Positions 18,193 through 27,344 of a stretch of DNA of 64,000 nucleotides are shown piece by piece; position 1 is the first letter of the stretch; each line of letters begins with the position of its first letter. The notes under the pieces are model-generated. The model worked only from the letters and a program-made list of their open reading frames with translations, searched no databases and was not told where the DNA came from. Both the position numbers and the translations under genes were made by a program. The stretch is taken from positions 1-64,000 of the forward strand of contig NZ_JMKT01000016.1 in NCBI RefSeq assembly GCF_000686525.1, read 5' to 3'. Source of the stretch: Desulfonatronovibrio hydrogenovorans DSM 9292 (GTDB lineage: Bacteria; Desulfobacterota; Desulfovibrionia; Desulfovibrionales; Desulfonatronovibrionaceae).

Positions 18193-20223
18193 ATGAAATT
18201 ATCTATTTTCTGGAAAGTACTGGGGATGGTCATAATACCCATCATTCTGGTCAGCTGCTTTATTTTCATGGCCACCAACTACCTTGTAAGCCGCAGTATG
18301 GATGAAGACCTGGATGCAAGCCTGAACAGCCATTACCAGACTTTCAACCTTGAGCTGAAAGAAATTCAAAGATCCCTGTCCGCCATTGCTTATAAAAGTG
18401 CAATAAATCCTGATGTGGCATTTGCCATTGAAAGCGTTGATGTTGATTATTTGGCAGGATACGGACAGGAACTCATCCTCCAGCTCCCCAGTGTTGACCT
18501 GGTAACCATAAGCGATGCCTACGGGCGGGTCGTGGCCAGAGGTCACTCAAATCAGGCCTCGGATTCTGTCCGAAGTCAGCACAATATTGAGCAGGCCTTG
18601 CTGGGAACTTCTGTTGCCGGAATTGAAAAGGGCTCCATTGCCGGACTCTCACTCCGGGCAAGCCATCCGGTAAGACTTCATGGTCGGATAGTTGGAGTGG
18701 TAACCATGGGCATGGACCTGAGTTCAACTGACTTTGTCCAATCGCTTAAAAACAAGCTGGGCATGGAGATTGCCGTTTTTGATGGAGACATGAGTGTTTC
18801 CTCGACCCTGGAGGACCTGAGTCCTCAAGCCAAAGACAGATCATGGAACAATCCAGACATAACCGAAGCAGTACTTGGTCATGGTGAAACATACCGGATG
18901 ATGAACACTTTTTCCGGTCAGAGATACGAAGCCATCTACTGGCCTCTGACTGACATTCAAGGAAACACCGTAGGCATGTTCTTTCTGGGACAGTCCAAGG
19001 AAGCCCTGGAAAGCATCCAGGCTTCCATTTTCCATTCTATATTGTTTGTGACAGTTCTGGTCGGGTCAATTATGAGCCTGGCTGGCATTCTCTTTGCCAA
19101 GTTTTTCAGCAGACCCATATCACTGGCAACCAGGTTTGCTACAGGGGTGGCAGAAGGAAATCTGGACCAGCATCTGGAAATAAAGAACAGAGACGAGCTT
19201 GGAGCCTTGTCCAGGGCTCTTAACACCATGCTTAAACATCTCAAACAAAAAATTGCTGAGGCACATAATAAATCAGAACAGGCCGTTAAAGAGTCTGAAA
19301 AGGCAAAACAGGCCCGAATCGAAGCCCAGCAGGCCGGGGAAAAAGCTGAGCAGGCCAGGCGGGAAGGGATCATCCAGGCTGCTCTTGATCTAGAAGATAT
19401 TGTGGACCGACTTCGTTCAGGTTCAGAAGAGCTGTCTTCTCATGTTCAACGCTCCCATTCAGGAGCTGAAGACCAAAAAAACAGGATCAGGGAGACTGCA
19501 GCAGTCATGGAACAAATGAACGCAACCATGCTCGAAGTAGCCCGCAATGCTTCCAGTGCTGCCACAGGAGCTGAAAAAGCCAGCCAGGATGCCCTGAAAG
19601 GATCCGAGATAGTGTCTGATTCTATGAAAGCGATCAATCTGGTCAGAGATATGTCCACATCAGCGCAACAGAACATGAACGACTTGGGCAGGCAGGTGAC
19701 CCAGATCGGCAGCATTATGGCCATGATTGAAGACATAGCAGACCAGACCAACCTTTTGGCCCTGAATGCAGCCATTGAGGCGGCCAGAGCCGGTAATGCC
19801 GGGCGAGGTTTTGCCGTGGTTGCCGATGAAGTAAGAAAGCTGGCTGAAAAAACAATGAATGCGACCAAGGAAGTCGATAATACCATCAGATCAATTCAGC
19901 AGGTTACCAGGGACAATATCCTGGAAATGGAAAAAGCGGTTTCAGCGGCAAACAATGCCACCAGCCACGCAGACATGTCTGGTCAGGCCCTGCAAAACAT
20001 CGTCAGCTTGGCCGGGACAGCAGCTGGTCAGATCAGATCCATTGCCGCCGCAACTCAGGACCAGTCAGTCACCAGTCAGCAAGTCACCCGGAGCACCGAC
20101 GGGATACGCTGCATTGCCGATGAAACCGCCACCATTATGAACCAGGCAGCAACCGCCATCAGAAACCAGGCTCAACAGGCTGAAGAACTGCAAAATCTGA
20201 TTGAAAAACTTAAACAGAGTTGA
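18193..20223 (+). CDS. Methyl-accepting chemotaxis protein
   Basis: Starting at ATG 18193 (GGAG 7 nt upstream) gives 676 residues; an upstream in-frame ATG at 18145 would add 16 residues without a ribosome site. Order: membrane helix ([21 protein letters not shown]), a periplasmic Cache-like sensor (about 40-275), a second helix, HAMP, then a coiled-coil signalling domain with the conserved tip [20 protein letters not shown] and [18 protein letters not shown]. It senses a periplasmic ligand and controls CheA at the flagellar motor. A long Ala/Glu-rich coiled coil (about 375-410) joins HAMP to the methylation helices. The ligand is unknown. It follows the hybrid kinase by 235 bp on the same strand. 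Confidence 0.92.
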   Translation: MKLSIFWKVLGMVIIPIILVSCFIFMATNYLVSRSMDEDLDASLNSHYQTFNLELKEIQRSLSAIAYKSAINPDVAFAIESVDVDYLAGYGQELILQLPSVDLVTISDAYGRVVARGHSNQASDSVRSQHNIEQALLGTSVAGIEKGSIAGLSLRASHPVRLHGRIVGVVTMGMDLSSTDFVQSLKNKLGMEIAVFDGDMSVSSTLEDLSPQAKDRSWNNPDITEAVLGHGETYRMMNTFSGQRYEAIYWPLTDIQGNTVGMFFLGQSKEALESIQASIFHSILFVTVLVGSIMSLAGILFAKFFSRPISLATRFATGVAEGNLDQHLEIKNRDELGALSRALNTMLKHLKQKIAEAHNKSEQAVKESEKAKQARIEAQQAGEKAEQARREGIIQAALDLEDIVDRLRSGSEELSSHVQRSHSGAEDQKNRIRETAAVMEQMNATMLEVARNASSAATGAEKASQDALKGSEIVSDSMKAINLVRDMSTSAQQNMNDLGRQVTQIGSIMAMIEDIADQTNLLALNAAIEAARAGNAGRGFAVVADEVRKLAEKTMNATKEVDNTIRSIQQVTRDNILEMEKAVSAANNATSHADMSGQALQNIVSLAGTAAGQIRSIAAATQDQSVTSQQVTRSTDGIRCIADETATIMNQAATAIRNQAQQAEELQNLIEKLKQS

Positions 20224-20447
20224 AGCCTTCCAGCAATACCGGCAACTTGCCAGCACTCTGGCTGAATCCTGATTATCTGCTCTCTGATCATAATCAACCA
20301 GGTCATATTTTGTTCAATGAAACCTCTGCGCAAGACAAAGGTCATGAACCGGTAACCTCTTGCTGGCATACCAGTACAAGCTGGCTGGAACCATTATTTT
20401 TATGCAACCGGACTAATTGAACACCACCATCCCGCAAGGAGGGAAAA

Positions 20448-20831
20448 ATGACCTGGAACCAGATGCTTACCTTTCGGCTGGTCCTTGAAAATCTTCTTCA
20501 AGAGACCAGAGCCAACCTGGAAGATATCGGCTTTAATATGAGCACAACCCAATATGCCTGCCCTGATGAAGTCGAAAGAGGGTCTGTAGAGTCAGATCGA
20601 AGACTATTGATTGCCCAGGCAGACCGGGGAGTACGTCTGATCAGTGAAATCAAGCATGCTCTGGATCTCATTGACAGCGGAGAGTACGGAATTTGTGAGT
20701 CATGCGCAGATGACATTGATCCAAGGCGTTTAAAGGTTTACCCTACTGCAAGGTATTGCACCCAGTGCCAGGAACTGATGGAAAGAGGTGTTCTAAACCA
20801 CGGACAGGTCCCGGTCTCCGACCATACCTGA
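20448..20831 (+). CDS. DksA/TraR-family C4 zinc-finger protein
   Basis: This 127-residue protein has a helical N-terminal half and a C-terminal C4 zinc finger (CESCADDI...YCTQCQE). The sequence GEYGICESCADDIDPRRLKVYPTARYCTQC is near-canonical for DksA/TraR proteins, which enter the RNA polymerase secondary channel and adjust promoter output. The acidic tip is not the DxxDxA of E. coli DksA: the corresponding region reads VERGSVESDRR, so activity may differ. A strong AAGGAGG-like site precedes the start. It is monocistronic. Confidence 0.88.
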   Translation: MTWNQMLTFRLVLENLLQETRANLEDIGFNMSTTQYACPDEVERGSVESDRRLLIAQADRGVRLISEIKHALDLIDSGEYGICESCADDIDPRRLKVYPTARYCTQCQELMERGVLNHGQVPVSDHT

Positions 20832-21030
20832 ACTGATAACCCCAGGTCTTTTGACCTGGCCAGCCCAATAGATTGGGAGTATTGTTAGCTGTTACCTGAA
20901 AGAGATTTAGCCGTAACCATTGCTTCACATAACCATGGCATAATCTTATCTATGGCCGGGTTTTGCCCCCCTGCCAAGCGTCAATACTTGCTTGACCTCC
21001 TGAACATGAGCAAGTTGCGCCTCCTGAGAC

Positions 21031-21138
21031 ATGTCCGGCATCCATCTTCAGACGTGCGTGAACAGCTGTTCAGGCCGCCTTAATTCAAAGAACATGGCAG
21101 CAAACAGAATTACGCCCATGAAGATGGATGCCGGACAT
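21031..21138. repeat. 108-bp element with 20-bp perfect terminal inverted repeats
   Basis: Left arm 21031-21050 (ATGTCCGGCATCCATCTTCA) and right arm 21119-21138 are exact reverse complements around a 68-nt interior. The interior contains a 12-bp palindrome, GAACAGCTGTTC. The element lies in the 400-bp gap between the dksA-like gene and the EAL/GGDEF gene. No terminator T-run follows. It looks like a MITE-like insertion or a large regulatory hairpin; no target-site duplication is evident. Nothing else was recognised in 20832-21231. Confidence 0.65.
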
Positions 21139-21231
21139 ACTTTTCAATTGCTTAAACAGAGCAGATCCCTGTTCCCTGGACCCATCAGCACTGCATCATA
21201 ATACTCTTAAATATTTTAAGGAAAATATCTC

Positions 21232-23481
21232 ATGCCAGGAATGAACGATCAGATAACCCTGACCCACAGGACCAATGTGGCCAGAAATATCTTTTCCACC
21301 AGACAGATGGCTCTGTTATACTTTCAACTCATTGATCTGCACCTGTTTGAAAATTTTTATGGGCCAAGTGTGGTATTCCAGGCCATGGAAAGAGCTGCCA
21401 AGGCCCTGAACAGCCTGAGCAAGGAATACCTTCCCGGCTACAGAAGTATCAAGCAGCTTGACATGGGCAGCTACATCGTAATCTTTGATTCAAAAAAAAT
21501 GGGCACTCAGGATGTCCTGAACCTGCTGGTCAAATTCAAGCCTGTCCTGAGGGAGGAAATAAACAGCACTGTCTTTCCCCTGACAGGTCAAAAGGCAGAC
21601 CTGGCTGTGGGATATTCTTTTTTGACCTCCAGTAACGGCAACGGGTTCGAAGACGCCATCTACAAGGCCACAATGGATGCCAGGCAGGCTTCACTGTGCA
21701 AAATTGACTTCAATGAGCTGCCCCTGCTTGAAGAACTCAAATCCATAATTGATAAGCCAGAAATAAATATCCTTTACCAGCCCATTCTGGATTTTAAAAC
21801 AAACCGGATCCTTGGATGGGAATCTCTGGCCAGAGGGCCCAAGGATTCCCAGTTTTTCACTCCCCTGGCCCTGTTCGACTTTGCAGAGGAAACCGGCCTG
21901 CTCTTCCCTCTGGAAAGAACCTGCCGAGAACAGGCAATTAAACATCTGGGTGATTTTGATAAGACCCAGAAACTTTTCCTCAACATCCATCCCAAAACCT
22001 TGGTCGATCCCAAGTTCAAGACCGGAGAAACCCTTCGCCTGTTGAAAAAGTTCGGCTTATCTCCGGAAAATGTTGTCTTTGAAATCACCGAAAGGCACAG
22101 CACCAGAAACTTCACTCTATTTTATGAGTCGTTAAACCACTACAGGAATCAGGGCTACCTGGTGGCGGTGGACGATCTGGGAGCTGGCTACAATGGCCTG
22201 TTCTCCATAGCTGAAATAAAGCCGGATTTCATCAAAATTGACATGAGCCTGACCCGGGGTGTTGAGTCCAATCCGGCCAAGCGGGCTCTGGTTGAGGCCA
22301 TCATTACCTTTGCCGATAAGATGGATTCCAAGGTTATTGCTGAAGGCATTGAAACAAAGTCCCAGCTGGAGGCATTGATCTCCATGGGAGCACACTTTGG
22401 CCAGGGTTATTACCTGTCAAGACCGGGCTTTCCAAAACCTGAGCCTGCATTTAATTTCAGATCCTATCTGCCCAAAGAACTACCAAGCACAAAGTATTTC
22501 GGTCGAATGAAGATCCAGGAACTCACCGAAAAAACCCTTATGGTCAGTAAAGAGGTCAAAATCAGCGACATTAAAAAGTATTTTGAAGAAGACGACCCCA
22601 TTTCAGCCATTGTTGTCTGCGATGGCCAGACTCCGGTGGGCTTGATCATGAGTCACCACCTTGATCAGCAGCTGAGCTATTTTTATGGAGTAGCCCTTTT
22701 CTACAGCAGAAATGTGACCCATCTTATGGATTCCAATCCGCTCATAGTTGATGCCGACGACCTGGTGGAGGATGTGGCCAACAAGGCGGTCAAAAGAAAC
22801 AAGTACAAATATTTCGACCATGTCATAGTAACTGATAAGAATGGCTATATTGGAACGGTTTCCGTTCAAAGGATGCTGGATACCCTGACCAAGATTCAGG
22901 TGGAGATCGCCAAGGGAGTAAACCCGCTGACCGGACTTCCGGGCAATGCATACATTGAAAACGAAATTGAAACACGTATCCACAAAAATGGTCGTAAAAT
23001 AAGCATAATCTATGCTGATCTGGACAACTTCAAAGCATACAACGACGTTTATGGATTCAAGCAGGGGGATCAGATCATCCAGTTCATGGCCAAGATCCTG
23101 TCCTGGTCGGTAAAACGTCATGGAATGGAGGACGACTTCATCGGCCATGTGGGAGGTGATGACTTCATCATAATCACTGGCAGCGAAAAAGCCGACCGGA
23201 TATGCAAAGGTATCGTCAGGTGCTTTGTCAGACTCTGCAAAAACTTTTACTCTGAAGAGGATCAGAAAAGAGGCTTTATCAAGGCCAGAAACCGGGATGG
23301 CGAAGAAAAAAAATTCCCGATGTTTTCAATTTCACTGGCCATTGTCGACTGTTTTGAAAACATGACCCTTAACCAGATAAGCAAGCTGGCAGCCGGCACA
23401 AAAAAATTGGCAAAATCCATGCCTGGCAATGCTTTTGTCAGAAACCGCCGAAATCCAGACCAGAACTCATCTCATACCTAA
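21232..23481 (+). CDS. EAL-CBS-GGDEF cyclic-di-GMP signalling protein
   Basis: The 749-residue cytoplasmic protein starts with an N-terminal domain (1-160) that resembles a degenerate GGDEF fold. An EAL phosphodiesterase domain (165-410) follows, whose motif reads ESLAR; it retains LNIHP, ITERH, DDLGAGYNG, FIKIDMSL and IAEGIET, so it is probably active. A CBS pair (425-560) can bind adenine nucleotides. A GGDEF domain (570-730) opens with NPLTGLPGN and has signature GGDDF near 641, a Glu-to-Asp variant. Thus it could make and degrade c-di-GMP under nucleotide control. There are no membrane segments. The first ATG is chosen because an AAGGA lies about 10 nt upstream. Confidence 0.9.
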   Translation: MPGMNDQITLTHRTNVARNIFSTRQMALLYFQLIDLHLFENFYGPSVVFQAMERAAKALNSLSKEYLPGYRSIKQLDMGSYIVIFDSKKMGTQDVLNLLVKFKPVLREEINSTVFPLTGQKADLAVGYSFLTSSNGNGFEDAIYKATMDARQASLCKIDFNELPLLEELKSIIDKPEINILYQPILDFKTNRILGWESLARGPKDSQFFTPLALFDFAEETGLLFPLERTCREQAIKHLGDFDKTQKLFLNIHPKTLVDPKFKTGETLRLLKKFGLSPENVVFEITERHSTRNFTLFYESLNHYRNQGYLVAVDDLGAGYNGLFSIAEIKPDFIKIDMSLTRGVESNPAKRALVEAIITFADKMDSKVIAEGIETKSQLEALISMGAHFGQGYYLSRPGFPKPEPAFNFRSYLPKELPSTKYFGRMKIQELTEKTLMVSKEVKISDIKKYFEEDDPISAIVVCDGQTPVGLIMSHHLDQQLSYFYGVALFYSRNVTHLMDSNPLIVDADDLVEDVANKAVKRNKYKYFDHVIVTDKNGYIGTVSVQRMLDTLTKIQVEIAKGVNPLTGLPGNAYIENEIETRIHKNGRKISIIYADLDNFKAYNDVYGFKQGDQIIQFMAKILSWSVKRHGMEDDFIGHVGGDDFIIITGSEKADRICKGIVRCFVRLCKNFYSEEDQKRGFIKARNRDGEEKKFPMFSISLAIVDCFENMTLNQISKLAAGTKKLAKSMPGNAFVRNRRNPDQNSSHT

Positions 23482-23670
23482 TCCCTTTGCTTTATTTTGA
23501 CCCCTTCTCTTTTAAAATGCCCCGGGATATTAACCTGGACGGCATCTTTTCTTAACAAAAGCCCTGTAAATATCCTGGCTGATCATTATGATCAATCCGG
23601 CCCTGCCCCGGTCAGCCCCGGACCTGAGGTAATGCCCAAACTGTCCAGATTCAAGACCAGGAGGTGAGTC

Positions 23671-26100
23671 GTGATCAAAGCTACCAGAGCGGACATGCAT
23701 GTCCACTCCAAGTATTCCCGGAAGCCATCCCAATGGATTCTCCAAAAAATGGGCTGCTCAGAAAGTTATACTGAACCTTTATTTATCTACAAAAGACTCA
23801 AAGACAAGGGGATGTGCCTGGTTACAATCACCGACCACAATTGCATCTCCGGATGCCTTGAACTGGCCCACCTTGAGGACACCTTCATCAGCCAGGAGAT
23901 CACCACTTACTTTCCTGAAGACAGATGCAAGGTCCATGTACTGGCCTATAATATTACTGAACAGCAGCATCAGGACATCCAAATGGTCCGACAGAATATT
24001 TTTGAACTTGTGGACTATCTCAACCATCAACAGATAATCCACGCTGCTGCCCATCCCCTTTTCCCGGTTAACGGCAAGCTCAGCTTTGAACATTTTGAAC
24101 AACTGCTGCTTCTGTTCAAGATCTTTGAGTATAATGGAGCCAGGGAGGAAAGTCTAAACAATGCCCTTAGGTTCATGCTTGACCAACTCTGTCCCAGGGA
24201 TTTTGAATACCTGGAAGACAAGTACGGATACAAAGCCCGGAGTGAAAGACCCTGGGAAAAAGGAACCATTGGCGGATCAGACGATCACAGCTCACTTAAT
24301 ATCGGCCGGATGTTTACTGAAGTCCCTGGAGCATGTGATCTTGTTGATTTTCTGAAAAAAATTGAGAACAAGGACGCACAAGCCAAAGGTCTGGCCTCCA
24401 CCCCTAAGACCATGGCCCATAATCTTTATTCCATAGGTTATCAATTCTGCAAGAAAAGATTCAACCTGGAAAAACATGTCTGGCGGGACAGCTTTCTGCA
24501 GTTCATGGACAAAGCCCTGCATCCGGGTCAGGTCCCCCCCAAAAGCATCTTGAATTCTATTTACAGATTCATCAGTCAAAGAAAAATGAGTTCTCAAAGT
24601 GCCAGTGGAAAACTGCACCAGCTTCTCAGTGCTGAAACCCAGAAGCTGATCAGGACCGATCCGGAAATTAAAACAATGGTCAATGCTTCCATCAACCCGT
24701 ATGAGCATATGGGCGCAAAATGGTTCAGATTCGCCAACCAGGCCTCCAACAAGGTCTTGGCTCATTGGGCTGAACAGCTTCTCAGTCAGGCTGCCTCATC
24801 CGGATTCATGGGGGTTTTTCAGACCCTTGGTTCTGCAGGAAGTCTTTACACCATGCTCTCCCCGTACTTCTTTTCCTACTCCATGTTCAATCAGGACCGG
24901 AAAATGAGCAGAGAATTCATCCTCAGGTTCGCAGAACGCAAAGGCCTGAATCTGCCGGATCAGGAGATGAAGGTCGCCCATTTCACAGATACCTTTTATG
25001 AGGTCAACGGCGTGGCCTTGACCCTGCAGCAGCAGGTAAGCACGGCTGCCAAGCTGGACAGGGCTCTGACCATCCTGACCTGCCATCCAGGAGATATCAG
25101 GCCATCCAAGGATCAGAGCGTCAAGAATTTTAAGCCCATAGGCGTTTTTGAACTGCCGGAATACCCTGAACTCAAACTGTTCTACCCTCCTTTGCTGGAG
25201 ATGGTGGAGTACTGCTTTGAAGAGAGGATAACCCATATCCATACCGCCACCCCCGGTCCCATAGGCATGACCGCCCTGGCAGTGTCCAGGCTTCTCCAGA
25301 TTCCCATATCAGGAACCTACCATACCTCCCTGCCTCAATACACAGGTTACCTGACCAATGACCACGCTCTGGAATCCATAATGTGGAAATACATGATCTG
25401 GTATTACAATCAGCTTGATACTGTTTTTGCCCCGTCCCAAAGCACTGCTGATGAGCTCAAGCATAAGGGTGTCCGAACTGAAAAAATCAAGGTCTACCCC
25501 AGAGGAGTGGACACTGAAAGATTCAATCCAGCCAAGCGAAACGGTTTCTTTGAAAAAAACTATCAAATCAATGGAAGGGTCAAGTTGCTTTATGTCGGCC
25601 GGGTTTCCAAGGAAAAAAATATGCACATCCTTGAACATGCCTTCAAGGATCTGTGCAGCCAGACCACCAATGTCCACCTGGTGATTGTGGGAGATGGTCC
25701 ATACCGCCTGGAAATGGAACAAAATCTGAAAGGGCTCCCTGTCACCTTTACCGGCTATCTAAAAGGTGAGTCCCTGACCCAGGCGTTTGCATCCTCAGAC
25801 CTTTTCGTCTTCCCAAGCACCACTGACACCTTCGGGAATGTGGTACTTGAGGCTCAAGCTTCAGGTATTCCGGCCATAGTGGTCAATCAGGGCGGTCCCA
25901 TGGAAAATATCATCCATCAGAAAACCGGACTCATAATCCCGGCTAATGATATTCAGGCCCTGAAAGAGTCCATCTTTGGACTTGTCTCCAACCCTGAAAG
26001 GCTGCGCACCATGGGCCAGGAAGCAAGGCTCTACATGGAGGGGAGATCCTTTGAAAAAGCCTTTGACCAGGCATGGAAGATGTATGGTCAGAGTGCCTGA
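23671..26100 (+). CDS. PHP-domain phosphoesterase fused to GT4 glycosyltransferase
   Basis: The GTG start at 23671 has AGGAGGT 6 nt upstream and gives 809 residues. Residues 1-250 form a PHP metal-dependent phosphoesterase domain (ADMHVHSKYS, VTITDHNC, AAHPLFP, GGSDDHS), with all metal-ligand motifs visible. A helical linker follows. From about residue 433 a GT-B glycosyltransferase family 4 domain begins (VAHFTDTFYEVNGVALTLQQ), with TYHTSLPQYTGYL, LLYVGRVSKEKN and FPSTTDTFGNVVLEAQASG holding the EX7E-type nucleotide-sugar site. It probably glycosylates a lipid, with hydrolysis by the PHP part, but both substrates are unknown. It is likely monocistronic. Confidence 0.87.
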   Translation: MIKATRADMHVHSKYSRKPSQWILQKMGCSESYTEPLFIYKRLKDKGMCLVTITDHNCISGCLELAHLEDTFISQEITTYFPEDRCKVHVLAYNITEQQHQDIQMVRQNIFELVDYLNHQQIIHAAAHPLFPVNGKLSFEHFEQLLLLFKIFEYNGAREESLNNALRFMLDQLCPRDFEYLEDKYGYKARSERPWEKGTIGGSDDHSSLNIGRMFTEVPGACDLVDFLKKIENKDAQAKGLASTPKTMAHNLYSIGYQFCKKRFNLEKHVWRDSFLQFMDKALHPGQVPPKSILNSIYRFISQRKMSSQSASGKLHQLLSAETQKLIRTDPEIKTMVNASINPYEHMGAKWFRFANQASNKVLAHWAEQLLSQAASSGFMGVFQTLGSAGSLYTMLSPYFFSYSMFNQDRKMSREFILRFAERKGLNLPDQEMKVAHFTDTFYEVNGVALTLQQQVSTAAKLDRALTILTCHPGDIRPSKDQSVKNFKPIGVFELPEYPELKLFYPPLLEMVEYCFEERITHIHTATPGPIGMTALAVSRLLQIPISGTYHTSLPQYTGYLTNDHALESIMWKYMIWYYNQLDTVFAPSQSTADELKHKGVRTEKIKVYPRGVDTERFNPAKRNGFFEKNYQINGRVKLLYVGRVSKEKNMHILEHAFKDLCSQTTNVHLVIVGDGPYRLEMEQNLKGLPVTFTGYLKGESLTQAFASSDLFVFPSTTDTFGNVVLEAQASGIPAIVVNQGGPMENIIHQKTGLIIPANDIQALKESIFGLVSNPERLRTMGQEARLYMEGRSFEKAFDQAWKMYGQSA

Positions 26101-26176
26101 GCCAGGCTCCATCAAGGCCGGCACATTGAATGGACCACTAAGCCACAGAACACCATCTCTTCCCAACTCCCTGACA

Positions 26177-26192
26177 TTGCACGATTCTTGCT
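26177..26192 (+). promoter_or_regulatory. Sigma54-like promoter
   Basis: TTGCACGATTCTTGCT matches the -24/-12 consensus TGGCACG-N4-TTGCW with one mismatch (T for G at the -24 GG). Predicted transcription would begin near 26204, just before the GGAGG ribosome site of the following gene at 26233. The mismatch is in an important base, so activity needs testing. Confidence 0.5.
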
Positions 26193-26232
26193 AGGGAAAG
26201 GTATCCGGTAATAATTTCCCAGGGAGGGGTCC

Positions 26233-26688
26233 ATGCAAATCAACAGCTATGAAAGCCTGCTCGAAGCCAGAGAAATCTTTCAAAATTTTTCCGGAACAGC
26301 CAGACCGGAGCAGCCAGGGAGTTTTAAGTTTACATCGGGATCAGACCAGGTCTGCATATCATCAGCAGCTCAAAGCGCTTATGCTGCTTCAAAAGCAGAT
26401 CATGAAAACCATGATCACAGTGACCAAAGCAAGGCTGTGGATGCTTTCCGCGATTATATGGACAAGACCAGGGGGAAAGTGGACCATCCGGCTGGCGGGG
26501 ATATCGAGGCCCTGAAGGCCAGGCTGGAAGAACTGCAGAATAAACTGGCCCAGATTGCTTCCTGCACCACAACACCCGAAGAAACAAAAGGCAGCATGAT
26601 CAATGCGGTTCAGGCTGAGATTGCCCAGATAGTGGCCCAGATTGCCGAACTTGTGGCCCAGGCCGCAAGTTCGGAAAACAAGAAATAG
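26233..26688 (+). CDS. Small coiled-coil protein, FlxA-like
   Basis: The 151-residue soluble protein has a low-complexity, Ser/Ala/His-rich N-terminal half and a C-terminal heptad-like segment (residues 90-147: ALKARLEELQNKLAQIA, then AVQAEIAQIVAQIAELV). The leucine/isoleucine pattern predicts a coiled coil. This pattern and the sigma54-like promoter recall FlxA-type proteins associated with flagellar regulons, but identity is too weak for a firm call. Start has GGGAGGGG upstream. It is monocistronic. Confidence 0.7.
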   Translation: MQINSYESLLEAREIFQNFSGTARPEQPGSFKFTSGSDQVCISSAAQSAYAASKADHENHDHSDQSKAVDAFRDYMDKTRGKVDHPAGGDIEALKARLEELQNKLAQIASCTTTPEETKGSMINAVQAEIAQIVAQIAELVAQAASSENKK

Positions 26689-27200
26689 GCTTTCCACGGT
26701 TTGCAAAGACTCAAGCAGCCATGAACGTGATTTTACCTGACCTGCACTGCTAAACAATGACCAGATCCTGTGTCTGTCATTCCAGCCGGTCAGCCAAGAC
26801 TAAAGAAAAGCCGGATAATTTTTAAGCTGGGATCGGCATATTGCAATTACTGAAAAAACATGGCTGGTCAGTGTTCTCTCTGAAGATGGCCTGATCAAAA
26901 GCGTTCCTGACTGCCTTTAAGCCAGAACTCTGCATTATCCCCCCTGCAGAAGGGTCCACGTACCCGTCAATATCCTAGTCAGACCATACCTCCTGTACTT
27001 CTGAACCCTCCGCCTGCCAGAAAAACTTTTTTCTGGCTGAAAGGTCCTTGCAGCAGACAGCTGGATGTCTCAGAAAAGGTCTCCTGTCCACCCTCTTTCC
27101 CCAGGCTTGACCAGAGTACAAGCCAGATCAAGACCTGCTATCCACAATCAGCTCACTAAAACCTGATCAACGGATCAAGTGCAGACTGCCAGGGCTACCC
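26689..27200. other. Gene-free stretch
   Basis: I see no convincing gene, tRNA or RNA here. A short hairpin at 27016-27037 (GCCAGAAAA paired with TTTTCTGGC) is not followed by a T-run. The end of the stretch leads into the candidate PhoB box at 27201. Confidence 0.5.
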
Positions 27201-27229
27201 CTGTAACAGAATTATCACCCAGCAGTAAC
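27201..27229 (+). promoter_or_regulatory. Candidate PhoB box upstream of phnS
   Basis: Three 7-mers, CTGTAAC (27201), TTATCAC (27212) and CAGTAAC (27223), sit at exact 11-bp steps, the spacing of PhoB half-sites. The box ends 115 bp before the phnS start. It is the clearest tandem array in the window. Confidence 0.6.
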
Positions 27230-27344
27230 AGGGTTGCGCAGATGCATCTCCATACCTGAACTATCTAGTATCGAGAATTTACTGAAAGCACGGCAGATTC
27301 AGCATTTATTGTGTCAAACAACCATTAATTCGGAGTTTAAGAAA

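Noticed and set aside
27234-27344. Upstream extension of phnS
   Set aside because: It has no ribosome site and would place the signal peptide internally.
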